From Haematobia irritans (Eukaryota > Arthropoda > Insecta > Diptera > Muscidae): a stretch of 64,000 nucleotides of DNA. Under the pieces are notes generated by a model that saw only the letters and a list, made by a program, of their open reading frames with translations, was not told the origin of the DNA and did no database searches. The position numbers and the translations under genes are program-made. Shown in pieces: positions 42,873 to 53,716 of the stretch; position 1 is the first letter of the stretch; each line of letters begins with the position of its first letter. The stretch spans positions 226,614,783-226,678,782 of the forward strand of contig NC_134399.1 of the NCBI RefSeq assembly GCF_050003625.1, in the 5' to 3' direction.

Positions 42873-44134
42873 CAGGGATGGAAAATACAATTTTTAAGAA
42901 AGTACAAAAAAGGTATTTTTTTTTTTTTTAGCAAAAAAGTACTTTTCACCAAATCAACAAAAATTCCATTGGAAGATTATTGACAAGAGCTCCCTTAGAC
43001 TGAATTTTAAAGAAAATATATTAAATTTTGTTGAGTTGGCCCCAATTTTAAATATTTTTTTGTTTTTGTTATATGTCCGCCTACAAAGACTACCGTAGCA
43101 TTGTAATCACGGTCGCTACAGTTGGTAAAATTCTACTATTTGGTAGATTGGTAGAAATTTTATTTCTATAGAAATACAATTTTGAGAAATTTTTTATAGA
43201 AATGAAATTTTGACAAGATTTTCTACCCAAATAAAATTAAAAAATTTCTATATATATATATATATATTTTTGTTATACAAGGAATTGTTATTTTATATTA
43301 CTTAGGTATATAGTTGCTTTGTAATACGTTATTGGCCACTAGGCTTTTGTATTATAATGAATAAATAAATAAAATAAAAAAATAAAAATAAATCTATTAA
43401 AATAGAACTTTGATAAAATTTTCTATAGAAAAAAATCTTGACAAAATTTTCTGAAGAACTGAAACGATGACAAAATTTTCTATAGAAATAAAATTTTCAA
43501 TAAAAATAAAATTTTGATAAAAAAAGATCTATAAAAATAAAATTTTGATAAAACTTTCTAAAGAATTAAAATATTGACAAAGTTTTCCACAGAAATAAAT
43601 TTTGACATTATTTTCGATAGATATAAAATGTTGACAAAATTTTCTGTAGAAATAAAATTTTGATACAACTTTCTGAAGAAATATTTTTTTGGAAAATAAT
43701 ATTTTTTGGTAGTATTTGATAAGATTTTCTCCAAGTGTTGGTAGATTATTTTTGTCTCAAGTTTCGACCGTAACTGTAATGGTTTGCATTATTTTAGTAT
43801 GCGATCGAGAACTTCTTATCTAGAAAGTGTTCGTGTGGAAGCGTACTATAGAATCACATGCTTTTTCCAACTAAAACATTCTTCAAATTCAATAAATATT
43901 GTTCTATGGCGTTTACAAAATCGAGATTTTCTTCCCGCATGAACTTGTCTGTTTTGCCAAATTTGTAAGAGACTATTAGCAAATAAGTTTGTTGAAGACT
44001 TTCTCAAAATATAAATCTGATATCGGCTCAAAAATGTCTACACAAAAGGTACTAATCATTCGCGGGGGTACTACGGTACTGACGAGGGTGAAAAAGTTTG
44101 AAAATATTACATAGTACTGCATTTTCCATCCCTG
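42873..44134. mobile_element. Non-autonomous hAT-like element with perfect 8-bp target duplication
   Basis: Ends CAGGGATGGAAAATAC and GCATTTTCCATCCCTG are inverted. CTATCGCT occurs at 42865-42872 and 44135-44142. The interior holds another repeat (about 43112-43772) and no transposase. It ends 198 bp before the start codon of the zinc-finger gene at 44333, so it could affect that promoter. Confidence 0.8.
43112..43772. repeat. 29-bp-type repeat element with ACGGTCG termini, nested in the hAT-like element
   Basis: CACGGTCGCTACAGTTGG on the left and TTTCGACCGTAACTG on the right form an imperfect inverted pair. The interior is TCTATAGAAATAAAATTTTG units. At about 43255-43400 a segment ending AATGAATAAATAAATAAA looks like a short 3' end of a LINE. 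Confidence 0.5.
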
Positions 44135-44332
44135 CTATCGCTATGTTTGTATTACACACTAACACAAACGACGTTAGATTTGTGTTATACAATACAGTAC
44201 CATACTGTACAGTACAAAACAATTATTGGCATCCCTATTAACTTCAGTGAATCAGCTGATTTAGATTTGATAAATTTGTCATTCAATTTTGTTTTCAAAC
44301 AAATGGAAGGAATTAATAACCTAGAGAACTGA

Positions 44333-45944
44333 ATGGATCCTGAATATATTAAAAAACCGCAGTGTCGGATATGCATGCATCCTGAACCAATAATAGACTG
44401 GAATGAGGAGCTGTACGAAAACATGTCCTATAAAAATTGTTACTACAGATATACCAATCTCGATCAAATTTGTAAGTCAAGAAAGGTGTCCATTACCCCA
44501 TTCCATCCATTCTCATTGTTATTATTTTCCAGCATATGACCCATTTCCACAGCTTCTTTGTGGAATTTGTGCAGACGATTTGCTTAGTTTTCACAACATG
44601 GTCGAAAAGGCGGTTCAAAGTCAAAAACTATTTGAACAAAGATGGGAAGCTTTTCTGGAAAGTAATATTGAGAAGAATACACAATCTGACTACGACAAAT
44701 TTTATGGCGTAAACAAGGATACCGATACCAGAAGAAAAAGAGCGGTAAGGAAAACTTGCGGTATTAAGGAATTGTTGGAAATGGAGATAAACATAGATGA
44801 TAAGGAATTTGAGAGTCTGACCCAATCTGTCATAAATCCTGAAGAAATAGCTGCCCTTGAAGAAGCTCTCCTAAAGGAAACAAATCAAATGGAATTAAGT
44901 TGTAAAAAGGATAGCTATTCCATTACAAAGAGACAACCAGAGACCGAGCAACATTTAAGTGATAAATTTAATATATTAGAATATGACAATACCAGCAGCT
45001 CCGAAAAGAGATCTCAAACGAAAAATGAACAGAATACAGAAGAAGAGTTATTGAATAATAATGAAACTAGGATAAAGAAGAAAAGACGAATGCCTCCACC
45101 TGCCATGTGTTCATATTGCTGTAAGCTATCTAGGATTTTTCTTATGCTTTTTTATAATATTGCCACTCTATTATTCCATCACTTTAGCAAAACTAATTTA
45201 CAAACCTTCACATATTAAACACCACGAAGCGACACATTTAGCAGAGCGAGCACGGGATAAAGTTTGTACAACTTGTGGCTTTAAAACCTACACTTTGACC
45301 AGCTTAAAGAGCCATATGATGATACATGAAAAGAATCGAGAAAAGAAATATAAATGCGAATTCTGTGATAAAGCATTTTTTAATCGTGGCGCTTGTAATG
45401 TCCACAGGAGAATACATTTAGGCCTAATGTTGAAATGTTCTTTGTGTCCTAAGGAATATAGTAGGCAAATCGATTTGGATAAGCATATGGTTTCCCACTC
45501 CCATGCCCCACTTCACTCATCCGATATACAGGTATAGCACATGAAATAAAAAAAATCAAACTACGAGCTTGATTAAATTGTTTCTTATTTGCGTTCCAGG
45601 TTAAAAGGAAAAAGGTTCAATGTAATATATGTAAAAAGATTATGAATAGTACATATTTTGCGGCCCATCGAGCTGCCCATTTAAATGAGCCATTGATGAA
45701 ATGTACAATCTGTGAAAAGGATTTCTTTGGCCGTACTAGGTGAGTCAATACAAATTTAGAAATTATTTTTCATTACTAAAGAGAATTGGTATATTTTCTT
45801 TACAGTTGCATGAAACATATGCGTAAAGTCCATAAGAGAACTGATAAATGCGAAGATATAATATTCTATTATGAAAAATATAGACCTCGACTGACGCCTT
45901 TACTTAGAGAGCAGCAGGGATTGGCCAACATTGTTTACACTTAG
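44333..45944 (+). CDS. ZAD-C2H2 zinc-finger protein (five exons)
   Basis: Joined exons 44333-44471, 44533-45120, 45188-45531, 45600-45739 and 45806-45944 give 449 residues with consistent GT/AG borders and phases. The N-terminus is a ZAD dimerisation domain with CRIC (residues 11-14) and CGIC as its two Cys pairs. An acidic/basic linker follows, then six C2H2 fingers: CSYC, CTTC, CEFC, CSLC, CNIC and CTIC, each with paired His. It should be a nuclear DNA-binding protein; its targets are unknown. The third finger (CEFCDKAFFNRGACNVHRRIH) is nearly identical to that of the inverted paralogue at 48003-49529. AATAAA at 45992 is a likely poly(A) signal. No symbol is assigned because ZAD genes multiply by lineage. 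Confidence 0.88.
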
Positions 45945-45991
45945 GTGGCATCTTGTTATGAAACGTTATTCACAGAGAATGAAGAAATATA

Positions 45992-45997
45992 AATAAA
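45992..45997 (+). terminator. Candidate poly(A) signal of the plus-strand zinc-finger gene
   Basis: AATAAA lies 48 bp after the TAG, and a second AATAAA follows about 15 bp later. The distance is typical of a compact fly 3' UTR. Confidence 0.5.
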
Positions 45998-46484
45998 ATT
46001 TTAAGAATAAAATCACCACGGAAATTTGACATGCAAATAAAATGGAAGACAACCGACACTGGCACCAAAACAATTAATGTTCACGTTTAAAGGAATGCTA
46101 TGTTCCCAATTTTAATAAATATTTTGATAAAAAATTATTGTGTAATGTACGTTTTGGCATTTATGACCCCATTATATGCACAGCTCTGGTGCTATAATTT
46201 GCAGAAAAATGTTAACCCTGTGGTGGGACTTGGATCCTCCTCCATCTCAGAGAGATATTTGTAAAAATTATTGGTTATGCCATATAAGACTATCCGAAAC
46301 TCCATAGTATTAACAGCTAATCTATTAAAACTAATAATTAAGTTATTTCATAATTTCAAGTAGAAAATTTCTTACGAAAAGTATTCGGAGTAGCGGACTT
46401 TTGAAGCCGAAATAGGAACAATAAAAACAATTTTGTTTCCTTCAGTTATTTTCATAGGGCAACTACTGTAATTTATAACAAACA

Positions 46485-47836
46485 AGTAAGGAAAGTCTAA
46501 AGTCGGGCGGGGCCGACTATATTATACCCTGCACCACTTTGTAGATCTAAATTTTCGATACCATATCACATCCGTCAAATATGTTGGGAGCTATATATAA
46601 ATGTTTGTCACAAATACATACATTTAATTATCACTCGATCTGGACAGAATTTGATAGACTTCTACAAAATCTATAGACTCAAAATTTAAGTCGGCTAATG
46701 CACTAAGGTGGAACACAATTTTGGTAAAAAAATATGGGAAACATTTAAATCTGAAGCAATTTTAAGGAAACTTCGCAAAAGTTTATTTATGATTTATCGC
46801 TCGATATATATGTATTAGAAGTTTAGGAAAATTAGAGTCATTTTTACAACTTTTCGACTAAGCAGTGGCGATTTTACAAGGAAAATTTTGGTATTTTGAC
46901 CATTTTTGTCGAAATCAGAAAAACATATCTATGGGAGCTATATCTACATCTGAACCGATTTCAACCAAATTTGGCACGCATAGTAACAATGCTAATTCTA
47001 CTCCCTGTGCAAAATTTCAACTAAATCGGAGTTAAAAATTGGCCTCTGTGATCATATGAGTGTAAATCGGGCGAAAGCTATATATGGGAGATATATTTAA
47101 ATCTGAACCGATTTCAACCAAATTTGGACGCATAGCAACAATGCTAAATCTACTCCCTGTGCAAAATTTCAACCAAATTGGGCCAAAACTCTGGCTTTTA
47201 GGACCATATTAGTCCATATCGGGCGAAGGATATATATGGGAGCTATATCTAAATCTGAACCGATTTCAATCAAATTTTGCACACTTGACTATACTAATAA
47301 TTGTACTCCTAGTGCAAAATTTCAACCAAAGTCGGCCGAAAATCTGGCTTCTGGGACCATATAAGTCCATATCGGGCGAAAGATATATATGGGAGCTATA
47401 TCTAAATCTGAACCGATTTCAATCAAATTTTGCACACTTGACTATACGACTAAGTGTTATGTTTGTACAAAATTTCAAGCAAATCGGTATAAAACTCTGG
47501 CTGCTGGGTCCATATTAGTGCATATCGGGCGAAAGATATATATGGGAGCTATATCTAAATCTGAACCGATTTCTTCCAAAATCAATAGGGTTCTATTCTG
47601 ACCCAAATTAGGAACATGTGCCAAATTTGAAGGCGATTGGACTTAAATTGCGACCTAGACTTTGATCACAAAAATGTGTTCACAGACAGACGGACATGGT
47701 TATATCGACTCAGGGACCCACCCTGAGCATTATTGCCAAAGACACCATGTGTCTATCTCGTCTCCTTCTGGGTGTTACAAACATATGCACTAAGTTATAA
47801 TACCCTGTTCCACAGTGTGGCGCAGGGTATAAAAAT
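46485..47836 (+). repeat. Dispersed repeat, inverted copy of 7772-8920
   Basis: It starts CAAGTAAGGAAAGTCTAAAG, then the hairpin GTCGGGCGGGGCCGAC and TATACCCTGCACCACTTTGT. Five or so modules with ATATATGGGAGCTATATC follow, and it ends CAGTGTGGCGCAGGGTATAA. It separates the two convergent zinc-finger genes. The superfamily is uncertain; the hairpin near one end makes a Helitron-type origin possible. Confidence 0.65.
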
Positions 47837-48002
47837 TGCTACATGTTTTCGTTTACCTTATATTTTGCTTGTGAATTGAAAGGGGTTTTTTTAATTCCAA
47901 AACCAAAAATTCGAATTATCCCCATTTAGCACTAGAGACCCAAACGTATACTCTTCATTTGGTTATTAATTGCAACGCTTTAGCGCAACATTTGTTTGGT
48001 AT

Positions 48003-49529
48003 TTATTTCTTTTCAAGTACTTCCTCTTGTTGCTCCATCAATACATGTGATAAACGGGGTCGGTACTTTTCGTAATAGGTTATGATATCATCATAACTGT
48101 CCCTGCCTCTTTTGTGTACCCTTCGCATGTGCCGGCTGCATCTTAAAAAAAAAACAAATTAATTAATGAATTTTAAAATTAATTGATACTTGAGTGACTT
48201 ACGACATTCGACTAAAGAAATCCTTTTCACATAAGGTACATTTCATCAGAGGTTCATTCATATGAGCGGCACGATGTGCATTAAATTTTGCACTATCTAT
48301 TTCTTTATTGCACTCTTTGCAATGGACCACATATTTTGTCTGAAATCGAAAAAGAAAAATTATTTCATAAACAATCCATCAATCAAAATTTTAACACCTG
48401 TTTTCCTGTGGAATGTAGTGGAGTATGGGAATGATGTTTTTTCGTATGCCTATCCAAATCAATTTGCCTATAGAACTCTTTTGGGCATATGGGACATTTT
48501 ACCATTTGTCCCAAATGAATTCTCCTATGGACATTACAAGCTCCTCGATTAAAGAAAGATTTGTCACAAAATTCGCATTTGAATCTCTTTTCACGATTCT
48601 TGTCGTGAATTTTCATATGAATATACAACGCTTTTTTGTTGAACATTTTCAGGCCACACTTGGAGCATGTCTCCTCTCTTTCTCGATTCTCTTGATGGAT
48701 CTGCTCGTGCCGTTTTAAATAGTAAATATTGCTAATAATTTTTGCTGAAATTCAAAAGACTTAAATGTTTCGTAATTCCCTACAATTATTTCTCCAAACT
48801 TACAACAATACGAACACATAACAGGACTCGCTTTGATCTTCGCCTTAGAATTTTTATCATTTTCTTCTGTTTGTTGATCGTCCTGCTGTATTTGTTCACT
48901 ATCCTCTTGGGTTTCGCTCTTGACAATATTTTGCCCTTTGCTTGTGCTAGATTCTAAAAGAGCTGCCTTATTCAATTTCGTCTTTTTGACAGAATCCTTT
49001 GCTTTACAAGACTTTTCAGGGGAAACCCTTCGTGAATCTTCCTTTATAACTTTTTTCCTTTTTTTGGCTCGTTTGCTTGTTTCATTCACCTCTGGTCCAA
49101 ATTCTTCTTTTATTTCCTTTTCTTCTTTAAAATCAGTTTCGCCCTCATTTTCCTGCTCTATCATAAAAACGCATTCGATTGCTGGCTTTAGGTCAATGTC
49201 AGTCCTTTCTTCATGATCGTTTAATAGTTCGCAATATCTTTGCTCCAAAATTTTATGTGTCGCCAAGCATTCTTCAACGAATAGATGGGTCCTTTTTAAA
49301 TTTTCAGAACAGCATTCGCACAGAAATTGGGGGTAGGGATCTGAAACTGATGAAAACATTGACAAAATGTAGACATGTATTTGAGGTAATTACCAATCTC
49401 CGGAAGGTGTGTGTATTTGTAGTAGCAAGTCCTATATGATATTCCAAATGTGGGTTCTAGTTCTTCATTCCAATTTACTACGATTTCAGCTTTTAAGCAA
49501 ACCCGGCATAAATTCTTATTCGCTTCCAT
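48003..49529 (-). CDS. ZAD-C2H2 zinc-finger protein, inverted paralogue (five exons)
   Basis: Joined exons on the minus strand are 49529-49394, 49346-48804, 48744-48398, 48339-48203 and 48141-48003, giving 433 residues. The ZAD has CRVC (8-11) and CECC. A Lys/Glu-rich linker includes KKRKKVIKED-like basic runs, a possible nuclear signal. Six C2H2 fingers follow (CSYC, CSKC, CEFC, CPIC, CKEC, CTLC). All four introns sit at the same codon and phase as in the gene at 44333-45944, so the two arose by duplication of one gene. They converge, with a dispersed repeat between them. It should act as a nuclear DNA-binding protein; targets unknown. Confidence 0.88.
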
Positions 49530-49667
49530 GGCTCCTTTATTTAATTCTGCCTTTGATCTATTTAGACAAAAGCCTTAACAGCTGATGAGAACTAGATGTG
49601 GTCGAGTTTGATATCGTTCTCTATCATAATAAAACTCTTTTTCGATACAAAATTTTGTCAAATTTTT

Positions 49668-50309
49668 ATTTATAAGTGCCCAAAATGTGAATCTAATGTA
49701 ACTGGTAACAGTACAGGTTGCAATGTGTGTGGTGATTTTTACCACATTGCTTGCCTTAAAGTTACTAAGGAGATACACTCTTTCCTTTTCCGAAACAAAA
49801 ACTTTTCGTTTAAATGTACGAATTGTCTTGAAGCGACAATTTGTTTGGATCCCATTACAACAGATAATACTAGTACGTGCAATGTGGATGTTGGGTGCGA
49901 AAGTAATACAGAATGGAAAAGTGAGATAGAGAAACATTGTCATGATTTTAATACATCCTTGGATGCTAAGCATGAAAAACATCGCATTGATGTGCAGGAG
50001 CAAATCAAATCTTTTCAAGCTAAGATATGCGGTGTAATTGAAGGTTTCCGTGAAGAATTCAATGAAAAGTTACGAAAATTGGAAGTTGAAGTTAAAAATA
50101 ACTATGACATTGCTAATAATATGGACAGCAATCGTAGTAATGAAGTTCGTGATACTAAAGTTCAAATTGATATACTCCAGCGAAGATTAAATAGATCGAA
50201 TATAATAATTAATGGGTTGCCTGATGGAATTACGGACTTAAGGCAGTCGGTAATAAAAATTGCTGAGCTATGTGGAGTTCAGCTTTGCCCACTTGATATT
50301 CAGCATTAA
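49668..50309 (+). CDS. LINE ORF1 protein with PHD-like zinc finger
   Basis: The frame contains a C4HC3 pattern: CPKC, CNVC, FYHIAC, then CTNC, spaced as in PHD fingers carried by ORF1 of some CR1/L2-type LINEs. A coiled-coil-like region follows (DVQEQIKSFQAKI ... EKLRKLEVEV), ending at LDIQH and TAA. Such proteins bind the LINE RNA. There is no convincing ATG before the finger, so the N-terminus may be truncated; the upstream hydrophobic residues are probably flanking DNA. Confidence 0.6.
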   Translation: MYKCPKCESNVTGNSTGCNVCGDFYHIACLKVTKEIHSFLFRNKNFSFKCTNCLEATICLDPITTDNTSTCNVDVGCESNTEWKSEIEKHCHDFNTSLDAKHEKHRIDVQEQIKSFQAKICGVIEGFREEFNEKLRKLEVEVKNNYDIANNMDSNRSNEVRDTKVQIDILQRRLNRSNIIINGLPDGITDLRQSVIKIAELCGVQLCPLDIQH

Positions 50310-50356
50310 CATCAACTTTTTTGAGTAGGACATAATACTTTTTTCTTTTTTGTTAG

Positions 50357-50671
50357 GGTCCAAATGTCATATTTTGGACGAGTGCTCTCATTTAGCCAAA
50401 ACAGTAATTTTTAATGAAAATTGGCTGTATTTGGTGTTTCAGTTTGTAGAGGGCTTTCGTTTTGAATATGTAAAATTGGCGTTAATTTTTAATTTAATAT
50501 ATTTAATTTTATGGTCAAAATCTCATATTTTGAATGAGTGCTCTCATTTAGCCAAAACAGTAATTTTTTATATGAAAATTGGCTGTATTTGGTGTTTCAG
50601 TTTGTAGAGGGCTTTCGTTTTGAATATGTGAAATTGGAGTTAAGTTTTAATTAAATTTATTTAATTTCCCT
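50357..50671 (+). repeat. Tandem ~156-bp duplication between LINE ORF1 and ORF2
   Basis: Two copies share GAGTGCTCTCATTTAGCCAA, AAAATTGGCTGTATTTGGTG and AGAGGGCTTTCGTTTTGAAT, offset by 156 bp. It lies between the ORF1 stop and the ORF2 start. Confidence 0.85.
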
Positions 50672-50688
50672 GGTCCAAAAATTGCACA

Positions 50689-51046
50689 ATGAATCATTTG
50701 CTACCTGATATTGTAAGTGATAATAGCTTTTTAGCCTCATGTTTGGGCAATAGACAAAGTAATTTTAATATTGGACATTTCAATTGTCAGAGTTTTAAAC
50801 TAAATAGATCTTCTGCTAAGATAAATGAAATTCGAAATGTATTAGAAGGTAATTTGTTAGATGTTGTTGGAGTGAGCGAGACTTGGCTTAAACCTTATAT
50901 GTCGTGTAATGTTGCTGCCATACCTGGTTATGATTGCCATAGAAGTGATCGTCCTGAAGGAAGGGGAGGGGGTGTGGCAATTTACGTGTCGAGGGGTATC
51001 CGTCATAAAGTAGTTTTTGTTGGTGAACTATACGGAAGCGTTGAAT
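50689..51046 (+). pseudogene. LINE ORF2 endonuclease domain, truncated
   Basis: From ATG at 50689 the frame has an APE-type endonuclease start: NIGHFNCQSF, EIRNVLEGNLLDVVGVSETW (the catalytic Glu in SETW) and GRGGGVAIYVSRGI. It is cut off at about codon 119. The rest of the nuclease and the reverse transcriptase are missing in this window. Confidence 0.75.
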
Positions 51047-53100
51047 TGTCACAGCCCGGAGGCTACTGCCATCTGGAGGGAGGAACCGAGTTGCCGTACG
51101 CTGGTTGCTGATCGGTGTTGCCGGCTTTTGGCTCAGTCTATGGGGCGCGGTTCATTGGCAACTCAGTCCTCTGGCAGCTGACAAAAAAACAAAACATTCA
51201 ACCAGCTTTGGAGGACAGCACAAAGACCAACAAGTACGTATCACAAAAATTAACATCCACACAACTTACCACCCATATTGGCTTGCCGGCATGCCGGTTT
51301 TTCAAGGCATGCCGTGGCCTGACCCTCCCCAACCATGGTGTCCCCGTGGCCCATCAACTCAGGACACCCCAAATGCTACTCACCTGTTCTTCAAATCACC
51401 TTTTACCTTCTCCCTTTAAAACTTCTCTAGGCTTCCATATTTAAATTAAATCTTATACGCCAATATTTCAATTCATTACGTTACAAATATCTTATGGTTT
51501 TATTGAAACTAATTCTAACAATATTTTTCAAATTAAAACAAAATCCAAAAACAAAATTTATAAAAATTCTATTACTAATTATTGTTGTTTATTTTCCAGG
51601 AATAAATGATGAAACCGTCTTCCTCCTTTTCGTTTCCTGTCTTTTCCGTCCGTCCGTCAAGGTAAGGTAAGTATAGCGTAACGTCAAGTAATTTTCTGTT
51701 AATAAAAATTTGTATTTTTCTTCTTTTCAGATGTAGTTTTTGTTTACAAGGAATCACTGTCCGGCCTAGAGTCTTATGGGGAACACATTAGACATATATA
51801 TGGGGGACACACTCTCTTTGTCCACGCAGTTTAAAATAGAGTCCTAGGGTGAGCTCAGCCTAACACTATTGTCCAAATCTGACACTATTTACAAAACCCA
51901 AATGTTAATGACTATCCCCCTTAATACCCTACAGCAGACTAGTGAAAAAGTGCCACTAAACTTACTAATATTTTAACAATTTTTATTTACAGAAGCGAAA
52001 AATATACAAGTCCGTCCGTCCGTCAGCGTCCCAAAATGCGTATCCGTCCAAGTTTTGTGAGACTAAGAAAACGAAAATATCACGGTACCTGGGCATTGTA
52101 GGATGACCAGCGCAATGCAATTATTCCCCACTGATGACGCTGACAAGGATGATGTTGATACCAATAGATATAAATGGATCAAAAAGAGTCATGTGAATCC
52201 TGCCTTCTGGGAATGCTCGGGGCCGCAAATGAGGTGTTGAATGGAGGTGGACGTTCGGTGAGTATAGCAATAGTTTAGATTGATGGTTTTCTTTTTAATT
52301 AAAATGTCTTTGTTTTTTTTTTCTTTCAGCTTGTCTTCTTATCTTTTACAATTTATTTCTTTTTACTATATTATTCCATCTGCTCGTTCACTAAAGTACC
52401 TTTTTCTTGCTTCTTTTTTTCGTTTCAGTTTAATTATAATTTAGTATGTAAGATTAGCTTTTAAGTTTGGTTACTTTTCTTTTAACTTTTAATTGTATCT
52501 TACTTTTATTTTTAGCTTTTAAGTTTAGTTTTAAGTCTATTTTAACTTTTCTTCTTCAATGTATAACTTTAGCATTAAGCTTATTCCACAGTAGCATTGA
52601 ATTTCGCCAACATTTAGCACAATAAACAGATTCATTTGTCAATAATAAATATAAACATTTGTTTCGATTGTCTTGTTGTGCTTTTATTTAAACGACTTTT
52701 GGGTACATTAGGCAGACTTTCACAACTTCAAAAAAAAACAACCGCACTTTCTTTCAACCATCAACCTCACTCGCTCGCGTCCAAAACCAGAATAATCTGA
52801 CGCTTCAATCATCAAAACCTCCATTATTGACGCTCCATTCGCCATCATCCCAAGCTTTCCCAGCCATTTTTCTTCCCAATTTCCAAAACACCATTGAAAC
52901 CAATCATCTGTCTGTCATAACTGCACAGAGAATTTATACTGTCATCTATCCTCTCTCCCTCTGCCTATTTCCTCATGCAACCGGTAGATGGCGCTGGCCT
53001 CCGTAGTATTACCAATCAAACTAGCGTGCGCACATGACAAACCCAACCATCCTTTGAACATCACTGTCAGAGGATGGGAGGGAAAACAGTGCGTTTAAAA
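51047..53100. other. Unassigned DNA, possibly the left end of the minus-strand gypsy element
   Basis: It begins TGTCACAGCCCGG exactly where LINE homology stops. It is less AT-rich than its neighbours, with CCGTCCGTCCGTC runs near 51650 and 52011 and several splice-like signals. Its position suggests the 3' LTR side of the element whose pol ends at 58166, but no second LTR copy is in the window to prove it. No gene is supported. Confidence 0.3.
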
Positions 53101-53559
53101 CTTAACATTAAAATACACCTTTCATTTCCATAATAAAAATAACAGTACTCTTTAATGAATACCGTATACCAGTTGTACAAATGGCACTACCTTATTTGTT
53201 ATACCCTGGCTTATTGTATCATACCTATTCACATACGTCAACGATGCGTTACGCACATACGTTACCACACGTTATATCGTTATCGATTTCCAAATTAACA
53301 AATGAAAATCGATACCCACTCCTCGTGATTGATTCGATATTCATTCATCGTGTATGTGGATAGCAAAAATAAATTCAGCACGGGTAAAAGGAGTGGGGCG
53401 TAAAAATAATTATAAATTAAATAACTAGAAACATTAAATGGTAAAAACTGAAAAAAAACTAGACAAATGAAACTGTGCAATAACGTCCCTATAGTAAAAT
53501 AACTGCTCAAAAAAAGAAAACGAAACGTGTTTTATATTGCCGTAATTGATGTGTAATTG

Positions 53560-53716
53560 CGTGTGTGAATCCAATCCGTAGATTTAACAAATACAAGAAC
53601 AAACATGACCCTTTTGCCGGAAAAATAATGCAATGCAGCAACTGCCCGAAGCAATATGTACATTCTTTTCATAAAGGGCATTACTCTCACATTCTGACTC
53701 GTTGCCAAAAAGTGTA
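53560..53716 (+). other. Short Cys/His-containing open frame, unrecognised
   Basis: The frame reads RFNKYKNKHDPFAGKIMQ, then CSNCPKQYVHSFHKGHYSHI and LTRCQKV before TAA. The CxxC ... HxxxH ... C spacing could be a zinc-binding remnant. There is no start codon in context and no neighbouring exon could be joined to it. Confidence 0.25.

Larger units (their letters stand above)
49640..51046 (+). mobile_element. LINE fragment (CR1/L2/jockey-like): ORF1 and start of ORF2
   Basis: An ORF1 with a PHD-type finger, a tandemly duplicated spacer and the first ~118 codons of an endonuclease frame follow in order. Homology ends at about 51046, where the sequence changes to TGTCACAGCCCGG and unrelated DNA follows. 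The 5' end lies within about 150 bp of the start codon of the minus-strand zinc-finger gene. Confidence 0.7.

Noticed and set aside
51105..51444. Overlapping Trp/Pro-rich frames of 104 and 109 codons
   Set aside because: They follow the LINE break in non-homologous DNA, overlap each other and show no domain.
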